The notes beneath the pieces are model-generated. The model was not told the DNA's origin, made no database searches, and saw nothing but the letters and a program-made list of their open reading frames with translations. This document shows, piece after piece, positions 52,045 through 60,932 of a stretch of DNA of 64,000 bases. Positions within the stretch are counted from its first letter, which is position 1, and every line of letters starts with the position of its first letter. The stretch is from NCBI RefSeq assembly GCF_003206715.1, contig NZ_PZJU01000006.1, positions 1-64,000 on the forward strand, read 5' to 3'. This DNA comes from Salinicola peritrichatus. GTDB taxonomy: Bacteria; Pseudomonadota; Gammaproteobacteria; Pseudomonadales; Halomonadaceae. Made by a program: the position numbers and the translations under genes.

Positions 52045-52077
52045 ACGCCGTGAGGCGTTATTCGGGCCGTGAGGCCC
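52045..52077 (+). repeat. GTGA-loop hairpins, copies 2 and 3
   Basis: Two hairpins in tandem: ACGCC-GTGA-GGCGT (52045-52058) and GGGCC-GTGA-GGCCC (52064-52077). Different stems keep the same loop, a sign that the structure rather than the sequence matters. Confidence 0.7.
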
Positions 52078-52114
52078 CACACCAATGGCGGTCGAGGCCG
52101 TCGAGGAGCAAGCA

Positions 52115-52585
52115 GTGATCGATATCAAGATTCGTCCCGTGACGCGGTTCATCGTGACCCGGCACACCGACAACGGTACGACCGGGTCGAACGAGGAATG
52201 CGGGGAATTTATCTCCCATGACCAGGCCGAGCATGTTGCGTTCGGGCTCGAAGCACTGGCCAAGGCCGATGGCAAGCAGGTTCAAGTCGTCTCGTCCGAC
52301 GACCGCATGGCTGATCTGACCGATATTGACCTGCTGGCAGAACTGATTCGGCGTCGCGGCGTCGGGCACGCGCCAAAGCGGCGGGAGTACCACACACCGC
52401 ATTACGACGTCTGTGTCGGAGTCGGCCGCGACCACACTGCCGACATTACCCTGGACGGCGATTCGCTGCTGGAACTGAACCGACGTCGTGGGTGTGTCGA
52501 CCCCAGCCGGATCATCGTCGATGACGATTCGGTCAACGAAGCGCTGAGTAGCGAGCGGTGGAGTCTCGACAGCGACGGGCAGTAA
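52115..52585 (+). CDS. Prophage hypothetical protein ahead of the terminase
   Basis: A 156-aa acidic protein. GTG 52115 follows GAGGAG at ideal spacing; the upstream ATG 52085 has no ribosome site but would add ten residues. No recognised domain. Confidence 0.58.
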   Translation: MIDIKIRPVTRFIVTRHTDNGTTGSNEECGEFISHDQAEHVAFGLEALAKADGKQVQVVSSDDRMADLTDIDLLAELIRRRGVGHAPKRREYHTPHYDVCVGVGRDHTADITLDGDSLLELNRRRGCVDPSRIIVDDDSVNEALSSERWSLDSDGQ

Positions 52586-52603
52586 TCGCGAGTTTGGGCG
52601 GCA

Positions 52604-52654
52604 CGTCGTGAGACGCCCGCCCTGTTTTACACGGAGCAGCACGCCGTGAGGCGT
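52604..52654 (+). repeat. GTGA-loop hairpins, copies 4 and 5
   Basis: CGTC-GTGA-GACG at 52604-52615 and ACGCC-GTGA-GGCGT at 52641-52654. The second ends 11 bases before the TerS start codon, which has no clear Shine-Dalgarno sequence. Confidence 0.7.
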
Positions 52655-52665
52655 CCTGACAGCAC

Positions 52666-53238
52666 ATGGCAAAGCCGAAGGGCAAACGCTACGACTGGGA
52701 AGCGATCGAGGCGGACTATCGCACCGGACGCTTTTCGCTCCAGCAGCTCGCCGACAAGCACGGGCCGAGCAAGACGCAGGTTGCGAGACGGGCCCGGGAA
52801 GAGGGCTGGGAGAAGGATCTCACCCGGTCGGTCCAGCAGCGCACACGTGAGAAGCTGACGCGTCGCGAATCCGATCTACCCGACACACCCGAATGCGAGA
52901 TCGTCGAGCGCGCGGCAACCGAGAACGCAGCCGTCGTTTACGGTCATCGAGCGACGCTGGCGCACTGGCGTGGCATCAGCGAGCGCTTCGCGAAGCGCCT
53001 GACCGAGCAGCTCGATCAGGGCTACCGGACGGCGATTCTGAACGGCAATCTCGTCGAGCTTGATCTCGATCTCGAGTACATCGGCAAGTGCATCAATCAC
53101 GGCACTGGTGCCGTCGAGCGCGTCATCAGAATGGAGCGTACTTCATACGGCCTGGACGCTGACAACGGCGAGGAAGAGGGCAAGACGCTCCAGGAGTTGA
53201 TGGGTGAGCTCAAGGAACGCGAGAACGCCGATGGCTGA
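52666..53238 (+). CDS. terS: Terminase small subunit (helix-turn-helix type)
   Basis: A 190-aa protein with an N-terminal helix-turn-helix (YDWEAIEADYRTGRFSLQQL then a SKTQVARRAREEGW helix, about 7-46), followed by a helical oligomerisation region. Position directly before TerL supports the call. It overlaps TerL by 8 bases. Unrelated in type to the satellite's P27 TerS. Confidence 0.8.
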   Translation: MAKPKGKRYDWEAIEADYRTGRFSLQQLADKHGPSKTQVARRAREEGWEKDLTRSVQQRTREKLTRRESDLPDTPECEIVERAATENAAVVYGHRATLAHWRGISERFAKRLTEQLDQGYRTAILNGNLVELDLDLEYIGKCINHGTGAVERVIRMERTSYGLDADNGEEEGKTLQELMGELKERENADG

Positions 53239-54832
53239 CCGTGCCCGCGAAGTGAAACGCGCGGACCGGTTCCTGCGCCTGTACCGCGAAGGAAAGCTAA
53301 CGGATCGCGCCGACTTGATCTATGCGCTGTCGCTCAAGTGGTTTCGGCTCAATGCGCTGTACAAGATCAAGGACAAGAACGGGAAGGTGCGCCGGTTCCG
53401 GCCGAACATGGCGCAGCGTGAGCGGTTCATCAATGCCCATTTCTGGGACCTAATTTTGAAGGCGCGCCAGCTCGGCATGACTACATTCGAGATGATCGAT
53501 GCCCTCGACGACTGCCTGTTCATCGACAACTACTCGGCAGGCTGCATCGCGCACAAGCTCGACGATGCCAAGGACATCTTCCACAACAAGATCAAGTTCG
53601 CGTACGAGAACCTCGATCCCGAGTGGCTGGCCATCTTCAAGCTGATCGGCCTGAAGCTGCCGCGCCCGGTCAACGACAAGGGTGAAGGGATCCGATTCGA
53701 TAACGGGTCGAGCATCAAGGTCTCGACGTCGTATCGCGGCGGCACACTGCAGCGCCTTCATGTCAGTGAGTTCGGCAAGATCTGCCGGAAGTATCCGGAC
53801 AAGGCCAAGGAGATCGTGACCGGCGCGTTCGAAGCCGTTGGCGTCGGCAACAAGATCACGATCGAGAGCACGGCGGAGGGGCGAGAGGGCTATTTCTACG
53901 ATTACGCGCAGTCTGCACAGCAGCTCCAGCAGATGGGCAAGACGCCAACCGAGCTGGATTTCCAGTTCCATTTCTTCCCGTGGTGGCGTGATCCGGCCTA
54001 CAGGCTGAATCCGGATGGCGTCGTCGTCCCGCAGTATCTCCGCGAATACTTCGAGCAGTTGGAGTTGAAGCACGGTATCCGCACCGACGCTGGTCAGCAG
54101 GCCTGGTATGCGAAGAAGGCCGAGAAGCTCCAGGACGACATGAAGCGCGAATACCCGTCACTGCCGGCCGAGGCATTCGAACAGTCCGCCGAGGGCGCTT
54201 ACTACCTGCAGCAGATGATGTTCCTGCGCAAGCACGGCCGTATCACCACGAAGGTGCAGCACAATCCGGCGCTGCCGGTGTTCACCGGCTGGGACCTTGG
54301 CATGGACGATCAGATGGCAATCTGGTTCGCACAGGTCGTCGGCAGGGAAATCCATCTGATCGACTACCTCGAGGATTCCGGCGAGGGCATCGAGTACTAC
54401 GCCGGCTTGCTCAACAAGAAACCCTACAACTACGGCGGCCACTTCGGTCCGCATGATCTGGCCGTGAAGGAGATCGGTACCGGCAAGAGTCGGGTCGATG
54501 TGGCCAAGGGCTACGGCATCAATTTCACCATCATTCCGCGCATCTCGACGATGAGCGAGGGCCGTCAGGCCGTGCGCGCATTCCTTCCCAACTGCTGGAT
54601 TGCCGAGGATGCGTGCTCGCAAGGGGTGGATTGCCTCGACAATTACCGCAGGGAGTGGGACGACAAGCTTGGCGTCTACAAGGACAAGCCACGGCACGAC
54701 TGGGCATCTCACGGTGCCAAGGCGTTCGAGACACTGGCGCGCTCCGACATTCTCGACCGTTCGGGCATCGGGGGTGGGTTTAACGCCCCGAGAAGTGACC
54801 AAAATCGTAGAAGCTGGGGAGCATTCACGTGA
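53231..54832 (+). CDS. terL: Terminase large subunit
   Basis: A 533-aa motor-nuclease. The ATPase P-loop is of the divergent KARQLGMTT type (about 78-86), Walker B region HVSEFGKI, and the RNase-H-like nuclease starts FTGWDLGMDDQMAIW near 351-365. It belongs to the group that includes podovirus headful packagers; cos or pac cannot be told. ATG 53231 overlaps the TerS end. Confidence 0.93.
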   Translation: MADRAREVKRADRFLRLYREGKLTDRADLIYALSLKWFRLNALYKIKDKNGKVRRFRPNMAQRERFINAHFWDLILKARQLGMTTFEMIDALDDCLFIDNYSAGCIAHKLDDAKDIFHNKIKFAYENLDPEWLAIFKLIGLKLPRPVNDKGEGIRFDNGSSIKVSTSYRGGTLQRLHVSEFGKICRKYPDKAKEIVTGAFEAVGVGNKITIESTAEGREGYFYDYAQSAQQLQQMGKTPTELDFQFHFFPWWRDPAYRLNPDGVVVPQYLREYFEQLELKHGIRTDAGQQAWYAKKAEKLQDDMKREYPSLPAEAFEQSAEGAYYLQQMMFLRKHGRITTKVQHNPALPVFTGWDLGMDDQMAIWFAQVVGREIHLIDYLEDSGEGIEYYAGLLNKKPYNYGGHFGPHDLAVKEIGTGKSRVDVAKGYGINFTIIPRISTMSEGRQAVRAFLPNCWIAEDACSQGVDCLDNYRREWDDKLGVYKDKPRHDWASHGAKAFETLARSDILDRSGIGGGFNAPRSDQNRRSWGAFT

Positions 54833-55236
54833 AGGAAGACATCGAGATCGTTGGCCGGATCGATACCGGCACCATCGACCGTGACAAACGAGAAGCTGCC
54901 CGGGTGGCCGCCTATGTCGCGCCTTACCTGCAAGACATTGCCGTCGCACATCCCGACATCCGCAAGGACATCGGCAACGTGCAAGTCGATTTCGGCTATG
55001 CGCACTGGGGCGCGACGAAACACGACCCGATCTGCCGGTTGACGTTCCGGCTCCCGCACAATCTCGGCGCCGACATGAACATCAAGCTCGCCGATTTCCG
55101 CGCCGACCCCGCGGGCTATACCCGCGATTTACTCGACCATCTCGGGCCGATGTTCCGAAACGTGCAGCGCCTGCGCGTGAAGAAGCAAGCCGCCACGGAT
55201 GCCATCTATCGGGCAATGGGAGCGAAACATGGCTGA
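54829..55236 (+). CDS. Prophage hypothetical protein between terL and portal
   Basis: A 135-aa protein (GTG start overlapping the TerL stop) with a Lys-rich C-terminus, encoded where many podoviruses have a small conserved protein. No recognised domain. Confidence 0.62.
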   Translation: MKEDIEIVGRIDTGTIDRDKREAARVAAYVAPYLQDIAVAHPDIRKDIGNVQVDFGYAHWGATKHDPICRLTFRLPHNLGADMNIKLADFRADPAGYTRDLLDHLGPMFRNVQRLRVKKQAATDAIYRAMGAKHG

Positions 55237-57529
55237 ACGCCAGTCGCTAGGGCTTCTTCAGTACCGCAGCAGTGCCGACATGCTCGCCGACGAGCAGGAC
55301 GCCGAACGGCAGCGCCAAGAGGAGGAGCGTCGTCGCCGCGACATCGTCGAGCAATCGCTTTCCGGCCACATCCGCAAGTCGTGGGAAAACGCCAAGATGG
55401 CGAAGAATGAAGTCGAGCAGCGCATGCTCGACTGCCTGCGCCGCAGGAAGGGCGAATACGACAAGACGAAGCTGGCCCAGATTCGGAATGAGGGCGGTTC
55501 CGAGATCTACATGATGCTGACCGCCACCAAGTGCCGGGCAGCCAGCGCGTGGATTCGCGACATTCTCATGCCGGCGCATGAGCGGCCGTGGGGTCTGGAG
55601 CCCACGCCTGTCGCCGACATTCCGGCGCCGTACATGCAGCGCCTGCAAATGCAGGTCATGCAGCAGATCCAGCAGATGGTGGCGAACGGCCAGCAGGTCG
55701 ACCCCCAGCAGCAACTGGCCATGCTCGAGGACGCCAAGGATCAGTTGCGATCACACGTCCAGAAAATTGCCAGGAAAGCGGCCGATCGCCATGAAGACTT
55801 GATCGACGACCAGTTGACCGAGGGCGGCTGGCTGGAAGCGTTGGAAGGATTCGTCGACGACTTCACCACCTACCCGGGCGCCATTCTCAAAGGGCCGATG
55901 ATGCGTCGCGTGCCGACCTTGGCCTGGGGTGAGGGCTGGCAGCCGATCCAGACTACGGAGGTGCGCCCCGAGTTCGAACGCGTCTCGCCATTCGATCTCT
56001 ACCCGTCGCCGGATAGCGTGAACTGCGACGACGGTGCCTATCTGATCGAGCGCATCCGCTACACGCGTGCGCATCTCAACCAGTTGCGCGGTGTGCGCGG
56101 TTACAGCGACGACGCTCTGGAGAAGGTGTTGCGCGACTACGGCCAGGGCGGGCTGCGCGACTGGCTGTGGACCGACGGTGAACGTCAACAGCTCGAAGGC
56201 CGTGGCCACGAGTGGCTGAGTAACAGTGAGACCATCGACGGCCTGCAGTATTGGGGCAGTGCACAGGGCCTTTCATTGTTGCAGTGGGGCATGGACCCTG
56301 ACGCCATCGACCCGCTCGCCGAGTACGAGGTCGAGGCGATCCTGATCGGCCAGCACGTTATTCGGTGCGTCATCAATCGCGATCCGTTGGGCAGTCGGCC
56401 CTATCACAAGGCCAGTTATCAGCCGGTGCCGGGATCGTTCTGGGGACAGGCCATCGCCGAGCTCATGGCCGATATTCAGGACACGTGCAACGCCACGGCC
56501 CGGAGCCTGATCAACAACCTGTCGATTTCCTCCGGGCCGCAGGTCGACGTCAATATCGACCGAATACAAGCCGGCGAGGATATCTCGCAGTTCTATCCGT
56601 GGAAAATCTGGAAGACCAAGTCATCGCTGGTCAACAACGATCCGGCCGTTCGATTCTTCCAGCCGAACTCGAACGCCGCTGAATTGATGGGCGTTTACGA
56701 GAAGTTCGAGACCAAGGCCGACGACGCTACCAACATCCCGCGCTACACCTACGGCAACGAGAAAGTCGGCGGCGCCGGCAATACGGCGTCGGGGCTGTCG
56801 ATGCTGATGGAGAGCGCGAACAAAGGCATCAAGGATTCCGTTAGGCACATCGATCGCGGCGTCATTCGCCGCGTCATAGAGGCGCTGTGGCTGTTCAACA
56901 TGCAGTACAGCAACGACCAGAGCATCAAGGGCGACTGCAAGGCCGTACCGCGTGGATCGTCGGCGATGTTGCAGCGCGAGCAAGTGCAGATGCTGCGCCA
57001 GCAGTTCCTGCAGATGACCGGCAATCCCGTCGACATGGGCATTATCGGTACCGCCGGCCGCGCCAAGCTGCTGCGCGCCATTGCCGAGCAGCTCGACATG
57101 CCGGACCTGGTGCCGGATGACCGAGCCGTAGAGAGCCAGACGGCCCAGCAGCAGAAAGCCCAGCAGATGCTCAACCAGCTCGAACAGCAGATCAAGCAGG
57201 CCGAGGCTCAGGAGAAAGCGGCGCGCGCCCAGGAAGCTCAGGCCGATGCCCAGCAGACCCAGATCGAGACCCAGCACGATCAGGCCATGCTCCCGCTAGA
57301 GCAGAAAAAGATGCTGGCCGAGATTCTGAAGCTACTAGGAGATTCCCGTGGAGATCAGCACGCAGGAATGGAAGGCGTTGGCGCGTATCCGGCAGAGCCA
57401 GGACGGGGAGGTTTTGGTGGCACTCGTCCAGCGCTACCGAGAGGAGGCGCGGGAGGCGTTGGAAACGGCCCAGCCGCCGCATTTCAGCCTCCAGCAGGGT
57501 CGGGCGTCTCTGGTCCGGGATTTGGTTGA
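55229..57529 (+). CDS. Portal protein, P22-like/head-to-tail connector
   Basis: A 766-aa portal. Characteristic segments: MRRVPTLAWGEG and PEFERVSPFDLYPSPDSVN in the first half, PYHKASYQPVPGSFWGQAIA and ATARSLINNLSISSGPQVDV in the core, SGLSMLMESANKGIKD near the end, then a long Gln/Ala-rich coiled coil like the barrel of P22-type portals. The last 60 residues are Gly/Pro-rich and low-complexity, where another gene (57348-57569) overlaps in a different frame. Confidence 0.9.
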   Translation: MAERQSLGLLQYRSSADMLADEQDAERQRQEEERRRRDIVEQSLSGHIRKSWENAKMAKNEVEQRMLDCLRRRKGEYDKTKLAQIRNEGGSEIYMMLTATKCRAASAWIRDILMPAHERPWGLEPTPVADIPAPYMQRLQMQVMQQIQQMVANGQQVDPQQQLAMLEDAKDQLRSHVQKIARKAADRHEDLIDDQLTEGGWLEALEGFVDDFTTYPGAILKGPMMRRVPTLAWGEGWQPIQTTEVRPEFERVSPFDLYPSPDSVNCDDGAYLIERIRYTRAHLNQLRGVRGYSDDALEKVLRDYGQGGLRDWLWTDGERQQLEGRGHEWLSNSETIDGLQYWGSAQGLSLLQWGMDPDAIDPLAEYEVEAILIGQHVIRCVINRDPLGSRPYHKASYQPVPGSFWGQAIAELMADIQDTCNATARSLINNLSISSGPQVDVNIDRIQAGEDISQFYPWKIWKTKSSLVNNDPAVRFFQPNSNAAELMGVYEKFETKADDATNIPRYTYGNEKVGGAGNTASGLSMLMESANKGIKDSVRHIDRGVIRRVIEALWLFNMQYSNDQSIKGDCKAVPRGSSAMLQREQVQMLRQQFLQMTGNPVDMGIIGTAGRAKLLRAIAEQLDMPDLVPDDRAVESQTAQQQKAQQMLNQLEQQIKQAEAQEKAARAQEAQADAQQTQIETQHDQAMLPLEQKKMLAEILKLLGDSRGDQHAGMEGVGAYPAEPGRGGFGGTRPALPRGGAGGVGNGPAAAFQPPAGSGVSGPGFG

Positions 57530-57569
57530 TATTCTTGATCGTGCGCCGGGCGTTGCCCGGGAGCGCTGA
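57348..57569 (+). CDS. Small protein overlapping the portal 3' end
   Basis: A 73-aa helical protein, GTG start with AGGAG at correct spacing, overlapping the portal gene by 182 bases in another frame. It reads like a compact helical protein (VLVALVQRYREEAREALETA), whereas the portal frame there is low-complexity. It may be a head-assembly accessory; no family is recognised. A hairpin AAGCCGC/GCGGCTT follows at 57578-57600. Confidence 0.62.
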   Translation: MEISTQEWKALARIRQSQDGEVLVALVQRYREEAREALETAQPPHFSLQQGRASLVRDLVDILDRAPGVARER

Positions 57570-57697
57570 CCAGGCTCAAGCCGCTTCGCCGAGGCGGCTT
57601 CGGCGTGGGGCAGCTCGGACGTGAAGGCCAACACGGCCGAACTCTGACCCATAACCGTGAACTCCGGCAATGCCGGCTCACTTTGAAGGAACCAGAA

Positions 57698-58672
57698 ATG
57701 ACGCTACCGCAACGAGTCCGGGAACAAGCCGATGCCGCTGCCCGCCATTACGAACAACTCGGGAACACCGACAACGACACCGCGCAGGCCGGCGGCGACG
57801 TTCCGGCTCCCGGTGATGTGAATAATGACGACAACGGCCAGGACTCCGGCGATGACGCGCAACGTGATGGCGAAGATCGCCGCGCGGAACACCAGCCCGA
57901 GACGGAACAGGGTGCCGCCTACTGGCAGCATCGCTTCAACGTCAGCGAGGGCCGGCTCCGTAGCGTGACCGATGAGAATCGGACACTGAAAGAGACGATC
58001 AAGCAGCACGAAGGCCGCATCGCAGAGCTCGAGCGATCCGGTGGTCAGCAATCGGGAAATCTAACGCCCGGAGAAGTGACCAAACTGGAGAAGCTCCGGG
58101 AGGAATACGGCTCCGACCTGGTCGACGCGATAACGCAATTGGTGGAGCACAAGTTGCCGAAGGGCAATGCCAACGACGAGCGTGTCGAGCGACTCGAGCA
58201 GCAACTGCAGCAGAACCGGCAGGATCAGCAAGACGACCTCGAAGCTCGTTTCTGGCAGCGCCTGCATCAGCTTGTGCCCAACCTGCAAGAGATCAACGCC
58301 GACCAGGGGTTCCTGGACTGGCTTGCCGGTATCGACCGTTTCGCTGGCGTGCCGCGCCAGCAGTTGCTGGAAGATGCGCGGACCAAGCTCGATGCCGAGC
58401 GAGTAGCAGGCATTTTTGACGCGTACTCAAGTGGCGCGCAACCCCCTGACCAAAGTGGCGGGGCCGGGTCTGGAAAGCGGGAGATTCCCGAAGAACAGAT
58501 CCAGCCCCGTCAGTCTCGAAGCACCCAAACGCCTGCCGGTGCCAAAGTCTGGACGCGTGACGAAATCCAGAAGTTCTATAAGGATCGGCGGGAAGGAAGG
58601 TATTCGCGGGAAGAGGGCGAGCGTGTCGAAGCCGACATCTTTGCCGCACAGCAGCAAGGCCGCGTTCAGTAA
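57698..58672 (+). CDS. Scaffolding protein
   Basis: A 324-aa acidic, helical, Gln- and Asp-rich protein with a coiled coil (about 85-120 and 160-185) and a basic C-terminal helix-turn (WTRDEIQKFYKDRREGRYSR), the usual coat-binding end. Position between portal and coat is standard for P22-like and T7-like phages. AAGGA precedes ATG 57698. Confidence 0.82.
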   Translation: MTLPQRVREQADAAARHYEQLGNTDNDTAQAGGDVPAPGDVNNDDNGQDSGDDAQRDGEDRRAEHQPETEQGAAYWQHRFNVSEGRLRSVTDENRTLKETIKQHEGRIAELERSGGQQSGNLTPGEVTKLEKLREEYGSDLVDAITQLVEHKLPKGNANDERVERLEQQLQQNRQDQQDDLEARFWQRLHQLVPNLQEINADQGFLDWLAGIDRFAGVPRQQLLEDARTKLDAERVAGIFDAYSSGAQPPDQSGGAGSGKREIPEEQIQPRQSRSTQTPAGAKVWTRDEIQKFYKDRREGRYSREEGERVEADIFAAQQQGRVQ

Positions 58673-58690
58673 GGGACTGGAGCGGTAGTC

Positions 58691-58705
58691 ACGCCGTGAC
58701 GGCGT
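58691..58705 (+). repeat. GTGA-type hairpin, copy 6 (variant)
   Basis: ACGCCG-TGA-CGGCGT between scaffold and coat genes, 20 bases before the coat ATG. Stem extended by one pair relative to the other copies. Confidence 0.65.
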
Positions 58706-58724
58706 CACTGAAGGAATCGAAAAA

Positions 58725-59666
58725 ATGGCTGGTCCGACTCGTGCCGAAGGGCACCCCGACTATAGCTCCAGCTCCAGCGCTGGATTCATCCCGGAAATCT
58801 GGTCCGGGAAGATGATCGAGAAGCTGTATGCACGCACGTGCTACGGCGAGATCGCCAACACCGACTACGAAGGCGAGATCAAGCAGAAGGGCGATACCGT
58901 CCAGATCCGCACCACGCCTTCCATCACCATCCGCGACTACGAAGTTGGCGGCGGCCTCACTTACGAGAAGCCGACCAGCGACAAGGTCGAGCTGCAAATC
59001 GACCAGGCGAAGTATTTCGCCTTCGAGGTCAACGACGTCGATGCCTATCAGGCGGACATCAAGCTGATGGACGATTGGTCCGACGACGCCGGCCAGCAGA
59101 TGAAAATCCACATCGACACCAACCTGCTCGGCAAGCACTACGCCGATGCAGCGGCGGAGAATTCAGGATCTGGGGCGGGCGCCAAGTCTGGTTCCTACGA
59201 CCTGGGCGAAGCCGGCGCGCCGGTGGGGATCACTCGCGACAATATTCTGGACGTTCTCGTCGACTGCGGTTCCGTGCTCGACGAACAGAACGTGCCGGAA
59301 GAAAGCCGCTACGTGATTCTGCCGGCGTGGATGAACGGCATGCTGAAGAAGTCCGACCTTCGCGATGCGAGCGTCATGGGCGACAGCACGTCGGTTTTCC
59401 GCAACGGCAAGGTCGGGATGCTCGATCGATTTGCGGTCTTCATCTCCAACAACCTGTCGATCGTCAACGACGAAACCGCAGGCAAGCCGGCGACCAACGT
59501 CTTCTTCGGCCACAAGAAGGGCCTGACCTTCGCGTCGCAGATGACGAACATGGAGACGCTGCCGAACCCGACGGACTTCGGCAAGCTGGTTCGTGGCTTG
59601 AACGTCTTCGGCTCCAAGGTCATCGACCCGGATGCCGTTGGCCACCTCTACGCCGCGCGCGGCTAA
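58725..59666 (+). CDS. Major coat protein
   Basis: A 313-aa coat protein of the phage coat family found with P22-type portals: GFIPEIWSGKMIEKLYARTC near 20-39, then KQKGDTVQIRTTPSITIRDY, and KPATNVFFGHKKGLTFASQM near the C-terminus. An HK97-like fold without a delta domain, in keeping with a separate scaffold. A terminator-like hairpin follows at 59674-59700. Confidence 0.9.
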   Translation: MAGPTRAEGHPDYSSSSSAGFIPEIWSGKMIEKLYARTCYGEIANTDYEGEIKQKGDTVQIRTTPSITIRDYEVGGGLTYEKPTSDKVELQIDQAKYFAFEVNDVDAYQADIKLMDDWSDDAGQQMKIHIDTNLLGKHYADAAAENSGSGAGAKSGSYDLGEAGAPVGITRDNILDVLVDCGSVLDEQNVPEESRYVILPAWMNGMLKKSDLRDASVMGDSTSVFRNGKVGMLDRFAVFISNNLSIVNDETAGKPATNVFFGHKKGLTFASQMTNMETLPNPTDFGKLVRGLNVFGSKVIDPDAVGHLYAARG

Positions 59667-59673
59667 GTGAGCG

Positions 59674-59700
59674 AGGGGCGTCGCCTGGCGCCCCTTTCTT
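59674..59700 (+). terminator. Terminator-like hairpin after the coat gene
   Basis: AGGGGCG pairs with CGCCCCT across an 8-base loop, followed by TTTCTT. It may lower expression of downstream genes relative to coat. Confidence 0.6.
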
Positions 59701-59723
59701 GCCTCAACACAGGAGCAAGCACC

Positions 59724-60227
59724 ATGAGCGAACTGAACCGCGAGCAGTTGGTGGAGGCCATCGAGTCCGCCGAGACCAAGGAAGAGCTCATCGCCATTGC
59801 TGGCGAAAACGGCCTCAAGATCAATAAGCAGGGTGGGCTCGAAACCGTGCGCGGCAAACTGCTAGAGGCTGTCGAGGATATGGATGATGGGACGGAAGAG
59901 CCTGCGCCTAACACCGACCCCGACAGTGAAGCCGACGACAGCCAGGCGGATGCCGACAGCGTGGGTAATGCGGAAGAACCCGAAGCACCGGAAGTTAGCG
60001 AATCGAAGCCGGCTGCTACTGGTGGACCGTCTAAGGCTCATACTCCCAAGACTGAGCAGTTACCCCGCAAACCCAAGATCGATCCGGCTACTAACGGCAC
60101 GGAAAAGGGCGCTGCCGTAAAGGTCGAGGGCAAGCCGGCCAATCGCATGCTGACCAATACCAAAAACGGCCGCCGCTTCGTCTGGACTGCTGCGCTGGCC
60201 AAGCTGGCGCACATGCGCGAGGAGTAA
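59724..60227 (+). CDS. Acidic head-associated protein
   Basis: A 167-aa protein with a SAP/HeH-like N-terminal helix pair (NREQLVEAIESAETKEELIA then GLKINKQGGLETVRGKLL), a long acidic, low-complexity centre (about 52-110) and a basic C-terminus. Encoded after the coat gene with AGGAG. Possibly a decoration or head-assembly factor. Confidence 0.6.
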   Translation: MSELNREQLVEAIESAETKEELIAIAGENGLKINKQGGLETVRGKLLEAVEDMDDGTEEPAPNTDPDSEADDSQADADSVGNAEEPEAPEVSESKPAATGGPSKAHTPKTEQLPRKPKIDPATNGTEKGAAVKVEGKPANRMLTNTKNGRRFVWTAALAKLAHMREE

Positions 60228-60230
60228 GTG

Positions 60231-60932
60231 ATGGCCGTTACGACTGTTGGCGTCATCATCAACAACGCCAAGCTTGTGCTGCAAGAAGTCACTCAGGCCG
60301 GTACGCGCTGGACCAACGAAGAGCTGATTGGTTGGCTCAATGAAGGCTATCAGGCGATCACCCAGATCAAGCCCGATGCTGCCAGTGTCAATGCGACACA
60401 TGAGCTTGTGCCAGGTACTCGTCAGGAGATCCCTTCCGATGGTCTGCGCCTGATCGATGTCGTGCGCAACACCGCTGACACGAGCGAAAAGATGGGCATT
60501 TTGGTGACCACTCGTCGGGCTCTGGATACCACGCGACGCAGTTGGCACTCGGATACGCCTAGCATCGATGTTGAGCAGTACGTTTTCGATGATCAGGACC
60601 CCACGCGGTTCTATGTCTATCCGCCGGCGACTGAAGGGGCGGAGGTCGAGATCATCTATTCGTCCGTGCCAGCGCCTCATGACGTCAGCAAGGGACTGAA
60701 TGGTCTCAAGGACGATCCGATCAAACTCAACGACAGCTACGGGCCGTGTCTGACCGATTACATCCTGTATCGCGCATACAGCAAGGACGCCGAACATGCG
60801 GCAAACCTGAACCGGGCACAGATGCACTTGCAGTCTGTGGCAACGTCGCTTGGCCAGAAAATCGAGGTGGATCGGGCAATCTCGCCCAACGCCTACGATA
60901 ACTCGTCACATCCGCAACGGACGCGGCAATGA
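60231..60932 (+). CDS. Head-completion/adaptor protein (DUF6682-like)
   Basis: A 233-aa protein beginning with helix VGVIINNAKLVLQEVTQAGT and WTNEELIGWLNEGYQAIT, a pattern of podovirus adaptor proteins that bind under the portal, with a beta-rich middle (RFYVYPPATEGAEVEIIYSS). GAGGAG precedes ATG 60231. Overlaps the next gene by 4 bases. Confidence 0.68.
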   Translation: MAVTTVGVIINNAKLVLQEVTQAGTRWTNEELIGWLNEGYQAITQIKPDAASVNATHELVPGTRQEIPSDGLRLIDVVRNTADTSEKMGILVTTRRALDTTRRSWHSDTPSIDVEQYVFDDQDPTRFYVYPPATEGAEVEIIYSSVPAPHDVSKGLNGLKDDPIKLNDSYGPCLTDYILYRAYSKDAEHAANLNRAQMHLQSVATSLGQKIEVDRAISPNAYDNSSHPQRTRQ

